Shown here piece after piece: positions 1 through 5,975 of a stretch of 5,975 nucleotides of DNA. This stretch comes from Planctomycetaceae bacterium. GTDB taxonomy: Bacteria; Planctomycetota; Planctomycetia; Pirellulales; UBA1268. The stretch covers positions 1 through 5,975 of the forward strand of contig DONH01000350.1 in assembly GCA_003509235.1 (NCBI GenBank), written 5' to 3'. Below the pieces are notes generated by a model that did not search any database, had not been told where the DNA came from, and worked only from the letters and a program-made list of their open reading frames with translations. The stretch's first letter is position 1. Each line of letters opens with the position of its first letter. Made by a program: the position numbers and the translations under genes.

Positions 1-69
1 ATGAAGTTGTACGTGTTGTCTTCTTATGATCGAATTGAGTTTATTGTCTTGATTTGTGGTGCCATGTGA
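1..69 (+). other. Possible 3' end of an upstream gene or a 22-codon ORF
   Basis: Frame 1 is open from the window edge (it happens to begin with ATG) to a TGA at 67-69. It encodes 22 residues ending in LICGAM. The TGA overlaps the GTG at 66-68, which is in frame with the TSUP transporter. The stretch could be the tail of a plus-strand gene that starts left of the window and is translationally coupled to the transporter. It could equally be a chance open frame in the transporter's 5' leader. The peptide is too short to recognise, and the bases left of position 1 would decide it. Confidence 0.25.
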
Positions 70-833
70 TTGTCATGACGCTTGCCATCGGCCTTGTGGC
101 GATGGTTTATGCAACAGTGGGGCATGCTGGAGCGACTGGCTACATCGCAGTCATGACCCTGTTCGGTCTTTCGGCAGAGTCTATTCGTCCTGTGGCTCTC
201 ATTTTGAATGTTGTTGTCGGTGTCATTACAGCTGTTCAATTTTCGAGCGCAGGTTACCTTCGAACACAGCTCATTCTCCCACTCATCTGCGGCAGTATCC
301 CTGCAGCCCTCGTCGGTGGGTGGCTCACCCCGCCGGTTCCAGTATTGGAGATGATTGTGGGCTGTGTCCTTATTCTCTCGGCAGTCCGCATTGGATACAA
401 CAAGGACCTGCAGGGAAATTCAATGAATAGGCAGTCAGGCTCTGTGCGAGCAACACTCGTTATGGCAGGTGTGTTCCTAGGACTTCTGTCGGGCTTGACC
501 GGTGTAGGTGGCGGTGTATTTCTAACGCCAGCTCTTTTGGCAATGAGGGTCGCACCAGTGAAACAAGTTGCTGCAACATCGGCCGTCTTTATTGTCGTCA
601 ATTCGATAGCCGGGCTTGTCGGATGGATGTCCGCAGGCAATACGCTGCCAGGTATCGCTCCGGGGCTTCTCGTTGCAGTTGGGGTTGGTGGGTTCGTTGG
701 TTCTCGTCTGGGTGCATTTCACTTGACGCCGCAACTACTGCGAGGGTGCATTGCCTGCGTCCTTGTTCTTGCAGGCGTAAAATTAGTGTTTCACGCTATG
801 TGGGGTTCTGGCGTGTTGCCAGTATATGTTTAG
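66..833 (+). CDS. TauE/SafE (TSUP) family multipass membrane transporter
   Basis: This is a predicted inner-membrane permease of the TauE/SafE (TSUP) family, whose members are linked to export or uptake of sulfite, sulfonates and related small organic anions. The substrate cannot be read from this sequence. The protein is almost wholly hydrophobic, with about seven or eight helices and two internal half-repeats typical of the family. The first half carries TVGHAGATGYIAVM near its N-terminus. The second carries GLTGVGGGVFLTPALL near residue 145, followed by ATSAVFIVVNS. The usual family length is about 250 residues, and this protein has 252 to 259. The frame is open from a stop at 36-38. Possible starts are TTG 54, GTG 66 and ATG 75, and none has a good Shine-Dalgarno. 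GTG 66 is preferred because it overlaps a TGA ending another frame (GTGA, 66-69). ATG 75 also gives a sensible N-terminus. The 3' end overlaps the convergent membrane-protein gene by 38 bp. The family call is firm; the start and substrate are not. Confidence 0.88.
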   Translation: MIVMTLAIGLVAMVYATVGHAGATGYIAVMTLFGLSAESIRPVALILNVVVGVITAVQFSSAGYLRTQLILPLICGSIPAALVGGWLTPPVPVLEMIVGCVLILSAVRIGYNKDLQGNSMNRQSGSVRATLVMAGVFLGLLSGLTGVGGGVFLTPALLAMRVAPVKQVAATSAVFIVVNSIAGLVGWMSAGNTLPGIAPGLLVAVGVGGFVGSRLGAFHLTPQLLRGCIACVLVLAGVKLVFHAMWGSGVLPVYV

Positions 834-1683
834 CGATCCCAAGAATAACCACCGTGCTGAGGCTCAAAAGGCTTGCCACTGCCACATAAAGGATCCCCGC
901 GAGAAAAGGTGGAGCGTCGAAGCGAGCCCGTCCAAGAAGTGTGACAATTGATGCATAGATGAGTAAGAGCCCCGACGCACGGCTTGCAAGCAGAATGAGT
1001 CGGCGTTGAGAAGTTTTTGAAAAGTGAGCCCAGGCAGCACCCCATGAAAAAAGTGGGAGCCACTGAAGCGCATGGATAACCACTCCATGTGGAAATTTTG
1101 GTACCCCCGCAACGCCAAATTGAGCTGGTGGCAGCCCATGCTGCATGCGGAGGTCTCCGTTGATGTTGATGACGATTCCAAGGAGGCACGAGATGGTCAG
1201 GTAGAGAAGGCCATATTGAATCGCAATAACCATTGGTATCGGCTGTGATATAGGCTCTGTGAATGACCGCACGGTTAGAAAAATAATGACTCCTGTAACC
1301 CATAGGATGAGTAACCCCATCAGGTTATAAATTGTAGAATCAATCAGGGTGGAACGGTTGAAGTGGCTCGCAACTCCTCGCCATTGCTGCAAATCGATCA
1401 GTCCAACTTCTATTAGTAACGCCCAGGCTGCTGTCAAACTTAGGAAACCGTCATATTTCCATCGAGAAAGACTCGCCCAGACCCAGCCCATTGAGATGCT
1501 TGTGAGTCCGGCCGAAATTCCAAAGAGAATGGGTTTTCGCCAGCTTACTTCACCCTCCCATGGACCGCCGTACAAAAAATATATACCGAGATGAATAATT
1601 CCACTGGCGACTAAGATAGCTCCCAAGTAAGTAAGAGACTTAGACTGTTTGTTTTTCCACCACGCAGTATTGAATTGATTCAT
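796..1683 (-). CDS. Eight-helix integral membrane protein, family unknown
   Basis: This 295-residue protein of unknown function begins at ATG 1683. The sequence suggests eight membrane helices at about residues 17-38, 50-71, 80-96, 115-138, 148-171, 200-218, 228-250 and 259-284, joined by short loops. Its polar landmarks look like conserved sites: GPWEGEVSWRKPILFG (about 40-55), QQWRGVASHFN (99-109), INGDLRMQHGLPP (174-186) and KFPHGVVIHALQWLPLFSW (196-214). Histidines 31, 107, 182, 199 and 204 sit in or next to helices, so heme or metal binding is conceivable but unproven. From memory the WRGV-SHFN and HALQ-LPL motifs recur in unannotated bacterial membrane proteins, but I cannot name a family. 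No strong Shine-Dalgarno precedes the ATG. The gene follows the DUF1802 gene after 46 bases on the same strand and may be the last gene of that operon. Its 3' end overlaps the convergent TSUP gene. Confidence 0.82.
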   Translation of the reverse strand: MNQFNTAWWKNKQSKSLTYLGAILVASGIIHLGIYFLYGGPWEGEVSWRKPILFGISAGLTSISMGWVWASLSRWKYDGFLSLTAAWALLIEVGLIDLQQWRGVASHFNRSTLIDSTIYNLMGLLILWVTGVIIFLTVRSFTEPISQPIPMVIAIQYGLLYLTISCLLGIVININGDLRMQHGLPPAQFGVAGVPKFPHGVVIHALQWLPLFSWGAAWAHFSKTSQRRLILLASRASGLLLIYASIVTLLGRARFDAPPFLAGILYVAVASLLSLSTVVILGIAKHILATRQNPT

Positions 1684-1729
1684 AGCAGGAAAGTTGTTCG
1701 GAAGTCCCTTAGGCTATTGTTACCGACCG

Positions 1730-2251
1730 TTACTTGCCAGGCTTGTTTGGATCAAATGTGATCCAGGATTTACAACCACGGTAGGATTTCTCCCACGGAA
1801 TACAGATTGTCGGGGTTACAGGGTGGACAGTGACAACCATAACATGAAGGTTTTGCTCCCAGCGATGAAATCGCTCATTCACAATCGCGTCAGACCAGAC
1901 ATGACGAGGGCGGAGAGCAGCGAGTTTATCCGGTTCACAAATGGTGAATGACTCCGTAACGTGAATCTTGTGCCGAAATTCGACAGTTCCGGGTGGAGGT
2001 CGATCCTCATCAATATTAGCGACAAGATCCTGTGCAGACGGTATGAGGTGGTCTTCTGACTGATGAACAAACGTCGGGAAAAGATAGAATTCTGTTGCCA
2101 GAAGCTGAAAGCTTCCGCCAGGCTCAACAATTCCTCCCTTTCGCAGGATGATATCCTGACGACCAGTAATGAGTGCCCTACAGATTACCGCCCACTCCTT
2201 AAACGCAGTGGACGGACCGATCTTTTGGTGTTCCGAATCAGGGTTTATCAC
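1730..2251 (-). CDS. DUF1802 family protein
   Basis: This is a 173-residue soluble protein of the DUF1802 family, whose biochemical role is not known to me. The recognisable motifs, in order, are AFKEWAVICRAL (residues 16-27), IILRKGG (34-40), FYLFPTFVHQ (55-64), FHRWEQNLHVMVVTV (128-142) and the family-like ending YRGCKSWI (157-164). The length fits the family and nothing is missing. I see no signal peptide or membrane segment, so it should be cytoplasmic. The start is a GTG at 2251-2249 that overlaps the TGA of the preceding gene (GTGA), leaving about 15 residues before the conserved core. The overlap suggests translational coupling, with ribosomes finishing the exported CxxC protein re-initiating here. 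No separate Shine-Dalgarno is evident. The family call rests on recalled motif resemblance. Confidence 0.85.
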   Translation of the reverse strand: MINPDSEHQKIGPSTAFKEWAVICRALITGRQDIILRKGGIVEPGGSFQLLATEFYLFPTFVHQSEDHLIPSAQDLVANIDEDRPPPGTVEFRHKIHVTESFTICEPDKLAALRPRHVWSDAIVNERFHRWEQNLHVMVVTVHPVTPTICIPWEKSYRGCKSWITFDPNKPGK

Positions 2252-2793
2252 TTGCGTATAAAGATGCCATCAGCTTGAAGCTGGATGATAGGAAGAGCAA
2301 GTTTGGCGTTGAAACTGGCAACACCGCGAATTACTACTTCTTCACCATTCTTGACACCGAACAAGTCACGTGCATCAATTGGCAGTTCCTTGTTGTCGCT
2401 ACCAACAAACTGCACAGCAACCATTGGCGCCTTAGCCAGTCGCTTTTTACAAAATGGACAGTCGTCCGCATTGTGGCCTGGCTGACTGGCATGGTCATCC
2501 GGAAGCTGAAGCATGGCAAATGAAGCCTTGCCTTTGACGAAGGGATCCATCCCTTTTGATCCGGCAATTCGTCCTGCGATGACGAGCTGTTTTGGTGCTT
2601 TTGCGACGGCTGCCTTTGCCGCTGTTGGCGTCATCGCACCTGCTGGCTCACTTTTGAGCATGAGGCTTGATCGGACGTTGTCTACATCGATACTCGCCGC
2701 AAGCCCGTTGGAACAAACGTTCAGTTGGCTTCCGATGAAGACAGCGAACGCAAGAGCAGCCGTTAATCGGGATAGCGCGTGAAATAAATTCAT
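2248..2793 (-). CDS. Exported protein with H-x4-C-x2-C cluster, function unknown
   Basis: This 181-residue protein has an N-terminal secretion signal: a short basic start (MNLFHALSR), a hydrophobic stretch to about residue 27, and a likely cleavage near GLAA-S (residue 34). The mature part begins with an Ala-rich linker (to about 67). A compact beta-rich domain follows, with segments QLVIAGRI, ASFAMLQL, MVAVQFVG, EEVVIRGVASF and DGIFIRK, suggestive of an OB-like barrel (inference). Within it lies HNADDCPFCKKR (107-118), where H107, C112 and C115 could bind a metal or the cysteines could form a redox pair. The in-frame ATG seven codons upstream, at 2814, is rejected because AAGGAGG lies six bases before the ATG at 2793. 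The gene is coupled to DUF1802 by the GTGA overlap. I recall similar small exported proteins from planctomycetes but no assigned function. LNVC (24-27) is a poor lipobox, so lipidation is unlikely. Confidence 0.82.
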   Translation of the reverse strand: MNLFHALSRLTAALAFAVFIGSQLNVCSNGLAASIDVDNVRSSLMLKSEPAGAMTPTAAKAAVAKAPKQLVIAGRIAGSKGMDPFVKGKASFAMLQLPDDHASQPGHNADDCPFCKKRLAKAPMVAVQFVGSDNKELPIDARDLFGVKNGEEVVIRGVASFNAKLALPIIQLQADGIFIRK

Positions 2794-2799
2794 TGGAAT

Positions 2800-2806
2800 C
2801 CTCCTT
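2800..2806 (-). promoter_or_regulatory. Strong Shine-Dalgarno AAGGAGG
   Basis: Read on the minus strand, AAGGAGG sits six bases before the ATG at 2793-2791. It is the clearest ribosome binding site in the window, and it fixes the start of the exported CxxC protein at 2793 rather than at the in-frame ATG 2814. It also lies inside the longer reading frame, which argues against the earlier start. Confidence 0.85.
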
Positions 2807-2837
2807 GTTCTCATAGAAATTTATAGCTAGTTGTCGG

Positions 2838-2853
2838 TCACAATGTGATTGTG
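2838..2853. repeat. Small overlapping inverted repeats between two genes
   Basis: Two nested dyads overlap here. TCACA-A-TGTGA (2838-2848) has 5-bp arms and one spacer base. CACAAT-GTG-ATTGTG (2839-2853) has perfect 6-bp arms and a 3-base loop. They lie 7 bases past the lipoprotein stop and about 45 bases before the start of the exported protein. No T-run follows on the minus strand, so this is not a convincing intrinsic terminator. It could be an operator, a weak attenuating or RNA-stabilising hairpin, or chance. Confidence 0.4.
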
Positions 2854-2860
2854 TTGAAAT

Positions 2861-3595
2861 CTATTCCGTTGGCTTCTCGCCAGGCTTTTCCGAATCGCTT
2901 GGTTTTTGTCCAGAAGCGTTCGGCTCCCCAGTGGCGTCCTGGGACGGCTCGTCTTTTTTTTCTTTCTTTGGAGCTGGTTTCTTGCTTTCTGGCGTTTCGC
3001 CTACTACCGCTTCCTTTGCCTCAAGCAGTAGTCCCTCAAGAGTTTTTGTGGCCTCGGTGATTGTAGGGCCAAAGTCACTGAATTGAAGTTTTTCAATTTC
3101 TTCTTTGGCACCATGCAAAACGTTATCGAGTTCACCATAAACATCAAATATCTTTTCGGACGCGGCGGTGGCTGCGTCTTTAACTTTTTGTTCAATGTCG
3201 GCAGAGGCAATTTTTTCGTTGAGGTCTTCAATCAGATGTCCAATGGAGTGGACGAGACTGTCAGCCTTTCCAGTCTCACCATCGTTAAGTGCTGTTCGAA
3301 CCTGATTAGTTACTTTTTTTAGCTGTGCAATAGCTGCTTCAACCGTTGCAGGTAGTTCGTGTCCGTGTCCGTGGTCGTCATGTCCGTGATCGTCATGTCC
3401 GTGATCGTCATGTCCGTGATCGTCATGTCCGTGATCGTCGTGAGCAGACGATTTGACTTGTGCAGTTGTGTCCTGCCCCTGATCTTGCACCTGATCGCAG
3501 CCGATAACTAAAAACATTGAAGCAACCAAGAGAATAGGAGCACCTGCAAACATGAGGGTTGTAATTTGCAAAAGACCAGATTGACGACGGGACAT
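2861..3595 (-). CDS. Predicted lipoprotein with His-rich DDHGH repeats
   Basis: This is a 244-residue predicted lipoprotein. Its N-terminus has basic residues (MSRRQ), a hydrophobic stretch and the lipobox-like VIGC, with C33 as the lipidated residue followed by Asp. Residues 52-79 are five DDHGH units plus flanking His (12 His in all), a probable low-affinity binding or buffering site for zinc, nickel, copper or cobalt. Residues about 82-188 are strongly helical, with heptad-like stretches such as VEAAIAQLKKVTNQV and EEIEKLQF. The last 55 residues are Pro/Lys/Glu-rich and probably disordered. The preferred start is ATG 3595, because GGAG lies nine bases upstream; the longer frame would need a TTG at 3667. 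It is 108 bases downstream of glgX and precedes the exported CxxC protein. I know no family for the helical part. Lipidation and metal binding are inferred. The Asp after the Cys would favour the inner membrane by the E. coli rule, which may not hold here. Confidence 0.82.
   Translation of the reverse strand: MSRRQSGLLQITTLMFAGAPILLVASMFLVIGCDQVQDQGQDTTAQVKSSAHDDHGHDDHGHDDHGHDDHGHDDHGHGHELPATVEAAIAQLKKVTNQVRTALNDGETGKADSLVHSIGHLIEDLNEKIASADIEQKVKDAATAASEKIFDVYGELDNVLHGAKEEIEKLQFSDFGPTITEATKTLEGLLLEAKEAVVGETPESKKPAPKKEKKDEPSQDATGEPNASGQKPSDSEKPGEKPTE
3371..3445 (-). repeat. In-frame 15-bp tandem repeat encoding DDHGH
   Basis: There are five 15-bp units on the plus strand, with consensus GTGATCGTCATGTCC. 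The three central units (3386-3430) are identical. The first differs by one base (GTGGTC), and the last is degenerate at its end (GTCGTGAGC). The unit length is a multiple of three, so copy-number change lengthens or shortens the His-rich arm without breaking the frame. The near identity at the DNA level suggests recent expansion by slippage or unequal recombination. Confidence 0.93.
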
Positions 3596-3703
3596 AACGC
3601 GCTTCTCCAATGAGTCGAGTACAAGTGTGGTAATGCTGAGATAGTAGCTGCATAACAGTTGCAACAACAGTCAAGAATATAATGAGAAATCAGAAGAAGC
3701 CAG
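3596..3703. other. Intergenic gap between glgX and the lipoprotein
   Basis: These 108 bases separate two minus-strand genes. No terminator hairpin with a T-run follows the glgX stop. A TTGACT box (plus strand 3669-3674) could be a -35 element for the lipoprotein, but no good -10 hexamer lies 16-18 bases from it. Whether glgX and the lipoprotein share a transcript is therefore open. The gap is long enough for a separate promoter. Confidence 0.3.
3605..3608 (-). promoter_or_regulatory. Shine-Dalgarno GGAG of the His-rich lipoprotein
   Basis: On the minus strand GGAG (within GGAGAAG) lies nine bases before ATG 3595-3593. It supports that start over the TTG at 3667, and the resulting protein starts with a normal lipoprotein signal sequence. 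Confidence 0.6.
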
Positions 3704-5887
3704 TCATTTTTCGAAAGTGCTGGTTGTAGGGGCCGTTAGGCAAAGTAGGCTGCGATCAGGCAGCATAATTGGACGAGACGAATCGAATTTCATGGGGGTG
3801 GTCGCCGGAATAATATCGTGTGATTGACGTGTGTCGACGGCAATACTCCAGTTCATCTCGAGGATAACGGGCGATGACGGAAACAGAAACCGTCGGGCTT
3901 CCGTGGCTGCATTGCAGAAAAGAAGGACATGCTGTGCTGTTCCAGAAGGGTTATCTTCGGCGATGAGCTGGTCTGTTGTTGGAGCACCGAAGAAGCATAT
4001 GAGACTCGGTTCACCTGAAAACCAGTCAACATGGCTGCCGTCTGGCGAAAACCATTCCACGTCGGGTATGACGCCAGATTCACTACTTCCTCCGTGAAGA
4101 AATGTGTGACGCCTAAGCGTGGGATTATTTCGTCGCTGACGAATAAGTAATTTCGTGAACTCGACAAGGTCGGCGTTCACAATTGGCAGGTTCCAGTCGA
4201 ACCACGAGATGGCGTTGTCTTGGCAATAGGCATTATTATTTCCCTGTTGTGTTCTGCGGCATTCATCACCCGCTACCAGCATGGGGACACCTTGACTCAG
4301 AAACAGAGTCGCAAGCATATTACGTATTTGCTTGATTCGGATTGATTCTATGTGGGGATCTTCAGTGGGCCCCTCAATGCCGTAGTTATATGAGTAATTG
4401 TTGTTGTCACCATCCTCGTTGCGTTCATTATTTGCTTCGTTGTGTTTCTTGTCGTAGCTCACGAGATCATTGAGCGTAAATCCATCGTGTGATGTGATAA
4501 AGTTTACACTGTGATACGGATGTCGATTCTCACCGTCATAGAGATCACTCGATCCTGCAAGCCGAGTGGCGAGGTTCCCAGTCTGGTTGTCATCGCCGCG
4601 CCAATATCGTCTGACGTCATCGCGATACCGTCCATTCCATTCGGCCCAGCGTGACGTGGCAAATGTTCCAACCTGATACGCACCAGCAGCATCCCAGGCT
4701 TCGGCGATAAGTTTCGTATCGGCGAGCAGTGGGTCCTCCGTAATGTTCTCAATGAGCGGTGGATTTTTATGAATGATTCCATTTCGGTCCCGTGAAAGAA
4801 TGCTCGCAAGATCAAAGCGAAATCCATCAATATGATAGGTATGCACCCAGTGACGCAGGCAGTGGCAAATGAGTTCCCTGACGACGGGATGATTGGTATT
4901 CACCGTGTTTCCACATCCAGAGAAGTTGCGGTAGTCGCCGGAGTCATTCTCTAGCATGTAATAGACGTTGTTTTCCAGCCCCTTCATCGAGAAAGTGGGT
5001 CCATCGCTACTCCCTTCAGCTGTGTGGTTAAAAACGACATCAAGAATGACTTCAATATCGGCTGCGTGCAGAGCCCGCACCATTTGCTTCAATTCAGTTA
5101 CCTGGCGACCAGGCTCTGTTGAGGCTGTGTATCCTTGATGTGGTGCCAAGAATGCTATTGGGTCATAGCCCCAATAGTTTTCATTGTCCCGTCGGTGGCC
5201 GGCATACGATTCCTGCGGAAATTCGTGGATGGGCATCAGTTCAACAGCTGTGATACCGAGGCTTTTCAGGTATGGGATTTTTTCTATTACGCCAAGGTAT
5301 GTTCCTGGATGGGCCACGCCACTTGATGGGCTCGCGGTGAAGCCTCGTATATGTAGTTCATAGATGATCGTGTCGGCCAGCCCATGGCGAGGATGTCTGT
5401 CACCCTGCCAATCAAAGTGATCATCTATCACAACACTTTTTGGTGGACGGATGATGCCATCTTCATGGTGAAGAAAATGACCGGCCAAAGCTTTCGAGTA
5501 GGGGTCAACCAACCGCGCTGTTGGGTCGAATCGATGTCCTGCAGAGTCGTCGAATGGGCCCTCCGCCTGAAAATGGTAGAGTTGTCCATGCTTCAGGCCG
5601 GGGATGCAGACAGTCCAGATATCGCCGCGTCTGTCGGTCTTCGGATCGAATGAGATCACTTCAGCCGGCTCCATGTCTTCGGTGGTGTCATAGAGAAGTA
5701 CACGCATGGCGGTTGCATGACGACTAAATACGACAAATTGCACGCCGTCTGACCGATTGGAGCCACCTTCTTGGAGAATCGCACCATATGGTAGAGGAGC
5801 GTTATATTGCAGCGGCGAAAGGCTACGCTGGCCATGGGGGTGTTTCTGAGTTGTGTGACAAACTTTTGCCATGTCAGAATGATACAC
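3704..5887 (-). CDS. glgX: Glycogen debranching enzyme GlgX (isoamylase-type, GH13)
   Basis: This cytoplasmic hydrolase cleaves alpha-1,6 branch links in glycogen, in the GlgX family typically on limit dextrins left by glycogen phosphorylase. Numbered from GTG 5887 (727 residues), an N-terminal CBM48-like beta domain (about 30-115, with PLPYGA and GVQFVVFS) precedes the GH13 barrel. The barrel shows region I DVVFNH (283-288), region II GFRFD with nucleophile D359, region III AEAWD with acid/base E396, and region IV TSHDG with D468. NYWGYDP (237-243) and RRTQQGNNNAYCQDN (544-558) are typical of GlgX/TreX/isoamylase. A beta domain ends the protein. All catalytic residues are present and the length is normal. 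GTG 5887 and ATG 5872 are both possible starts; a stop at 5897-5899 blocks anything earlier, and neither has a strong Shine-Dalgarno. GlgX versus TreX-like specificity cannot be settled by eye. No glycogen gene neighbours it here. Confidence 0.95.
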   Translation of the reverse strand: MYHSDMAKVCHTTQKHPHGQRSLSPLQYNAPLPYGAILQEGGSNRSDGVQFVVFSRHATAMRVLLYDTTEDMEPAEVISFDPKTDRRGDIWTVCIPGLKHGQLYHFQAEGPFDDSAGHRFDPTARLVDPYSKALAGHFLHHEDGIIRPPKSVVIDDHFDWQGDRHPRHGLADTIIYELHIRGFTASPSSGVAHPGTYLGVIEKIPYLKSLGITAVELMPIHEFPQESYAGHRRDNENYWGYDPIAFLAPHQGYTASTEPGRQVTELKQMVRALHAADIEVILDVVFNHTAEGSSDGPTFSMKGLENNVYYMLENDSGDYRNFSGCGNTVNTNHPVVRELICHCLRHWVHTYHIDGFRFDLASILSRDRNGIIHKNPPLIENITEDPLLADTKLIAEAWDAAGAYQVGTFATSRWAEWNGRYRDDVRRYWRGDDNQTGNLATRLAGSSDLYDGENRHPYHSVNFITSHDGFTLNDLVSYDKKHNEANNERNEDGDNNNYSYNYGIEGPTEDPHIESIRIKQIRNMLATLFLSQGVPMLVAGDECRRTQQGNNNAYCQDNAISWFDWNLPIVNADLVEFTKLLIRQRRNNPTLRRHTFLHGGSSESGVIPDVEWFSPDGSHVDWFSGEPSLICFFGAPTTDQLIAEDNPSGTAQHVLLFCNAATEARRFLFPSSPVILEMNWSIAVDTRQSHDIIPATTPMKFDSSRPIMLPDRSLLCLTAPTTSTFEK

Positions 5888-5975
5888 TGAGGGGACCTAA
5901 ACCAATCAAGTCCATCTCTCATAACGTACCCCGTGAAGGGCAGTTTGTTCTATGCAACAAGTAATTCAAAAACTG
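5888..5975. other. Leader region upstream of glgX, no gene seen
   Basis: These 88 bases upstream of glgX should hold its promoter if the gene is transcribed alone. I found no well-spaced -35/-10 pair and no strong Shine-Dalgarno. The open frame crossing it on the minus strand (5922 down to 5656) runs inside glgX in another frame and has no protein-like character, so it is treated as a shadow. Confidence 0.4.

Noticed and set aside
254..640. 128-codon minus-strand frame opposite the TSUP gene
   Set aside because: It is antisense to a well-supported transporter gene. Its Thr/Pro/Arg-rich translation is what one expects from the complement of hydrophobic codons.
2794..2814. In-frame ATG at 2814 as the start of the exported CxxC protein
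   Set aside because: The strong AAGGAGG lies downstream of this codon and is placed correctly for the ATG at 2793.
2839..2853. Rho-independent terminator for the lipoprotein gene
   Set aside because: The stem is only 6 bp, AT-rich, and not followed by a T-run on the minus strand.
3371..3445. Short-spaced repeat array resembling a CRISPR or iteron set
   Set aside because: The units are 15 bp, directly adjacent without spacers, and in frame inside a coding region encoding DDHGH.
2863..3667. A longer form of the His-rich lipoprotein starting at TTG 3667
   Set aside because: The added 24 residues (LCSYYLSITTLVLDSLEK and neighbours) would bury the lipoprotein signal, TTG is a rare start, and the ATG at 3595 has a GGAG at suitable spacing.
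4504..4830. 108-codon frame on the minus strand inside glgX
   Set aside because: glgX is unambiguous here with intact catalytic motifs, and this frame shows no recognisable domain or ribosome binding site.
5656..5922. 88-codon minus-strand frame overlapping the glgX start
   Set aside because: It is almost fully contained in glgX in another frame and its composition is not protein-like.

Overview
The window is a compact bacterial segment of roughly 50% GC. It holds six genes and has no gene-free stretch over about 300 bases. The style of the short secreted protein, the DUF1802 gene and the His-rich lipoprotein recall Planctomycetota. That is an impression from recalled family resemblance, not a search result. 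I see no rRNA, tRNA, CRISPR array, insertion sequence or phage gene.

Layout, left to right. One plus-strand gene (about 66-833) encodes a TauE/SafE-type (TSUP) multipass membrane transporter. The rest lies on the minus strand, so transcription there runs from right to left: a GlgX/isoamylase-type glycogen debranching enzyme (5887-3704), a lipoprotein with a run of DDHGH repeats (3595-2861), a short exported protein with an H-x4-C-x2-C cluster (2793-2248), a DUF1802 protein (2251-1730) and an eight-helix membrane protein of no recognised family (1683-796). The last of these converges on the TSUP gene, and the two coding ends overlap by 38 bp.

How the genes may work together. The exported CxxC protein and the DUF1802 gene share a GTGA stop/start overlap, so they are very likely translated from one message. 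The membrane protein starts 46 bases further on and could belong to the same transcript. The lipoprotein ends 67 bases before the exported protein, and a small inverted repeat lies in that gap, so a promoter, operator or weak attenuator is possible there. Two neighbouring envelope proteins carry potential metal ligands (12 His in one, His plus two Cys in the other), which suggests a metal-handling theme without proving it. GlgX belongs to central glycogen metabolism and has no other glycogen gene beside it here.

I found no clear new defence, mobile or RNA-based system. The most interesting part is the uncharacterised minus-strand cluster between 796 and 3595.
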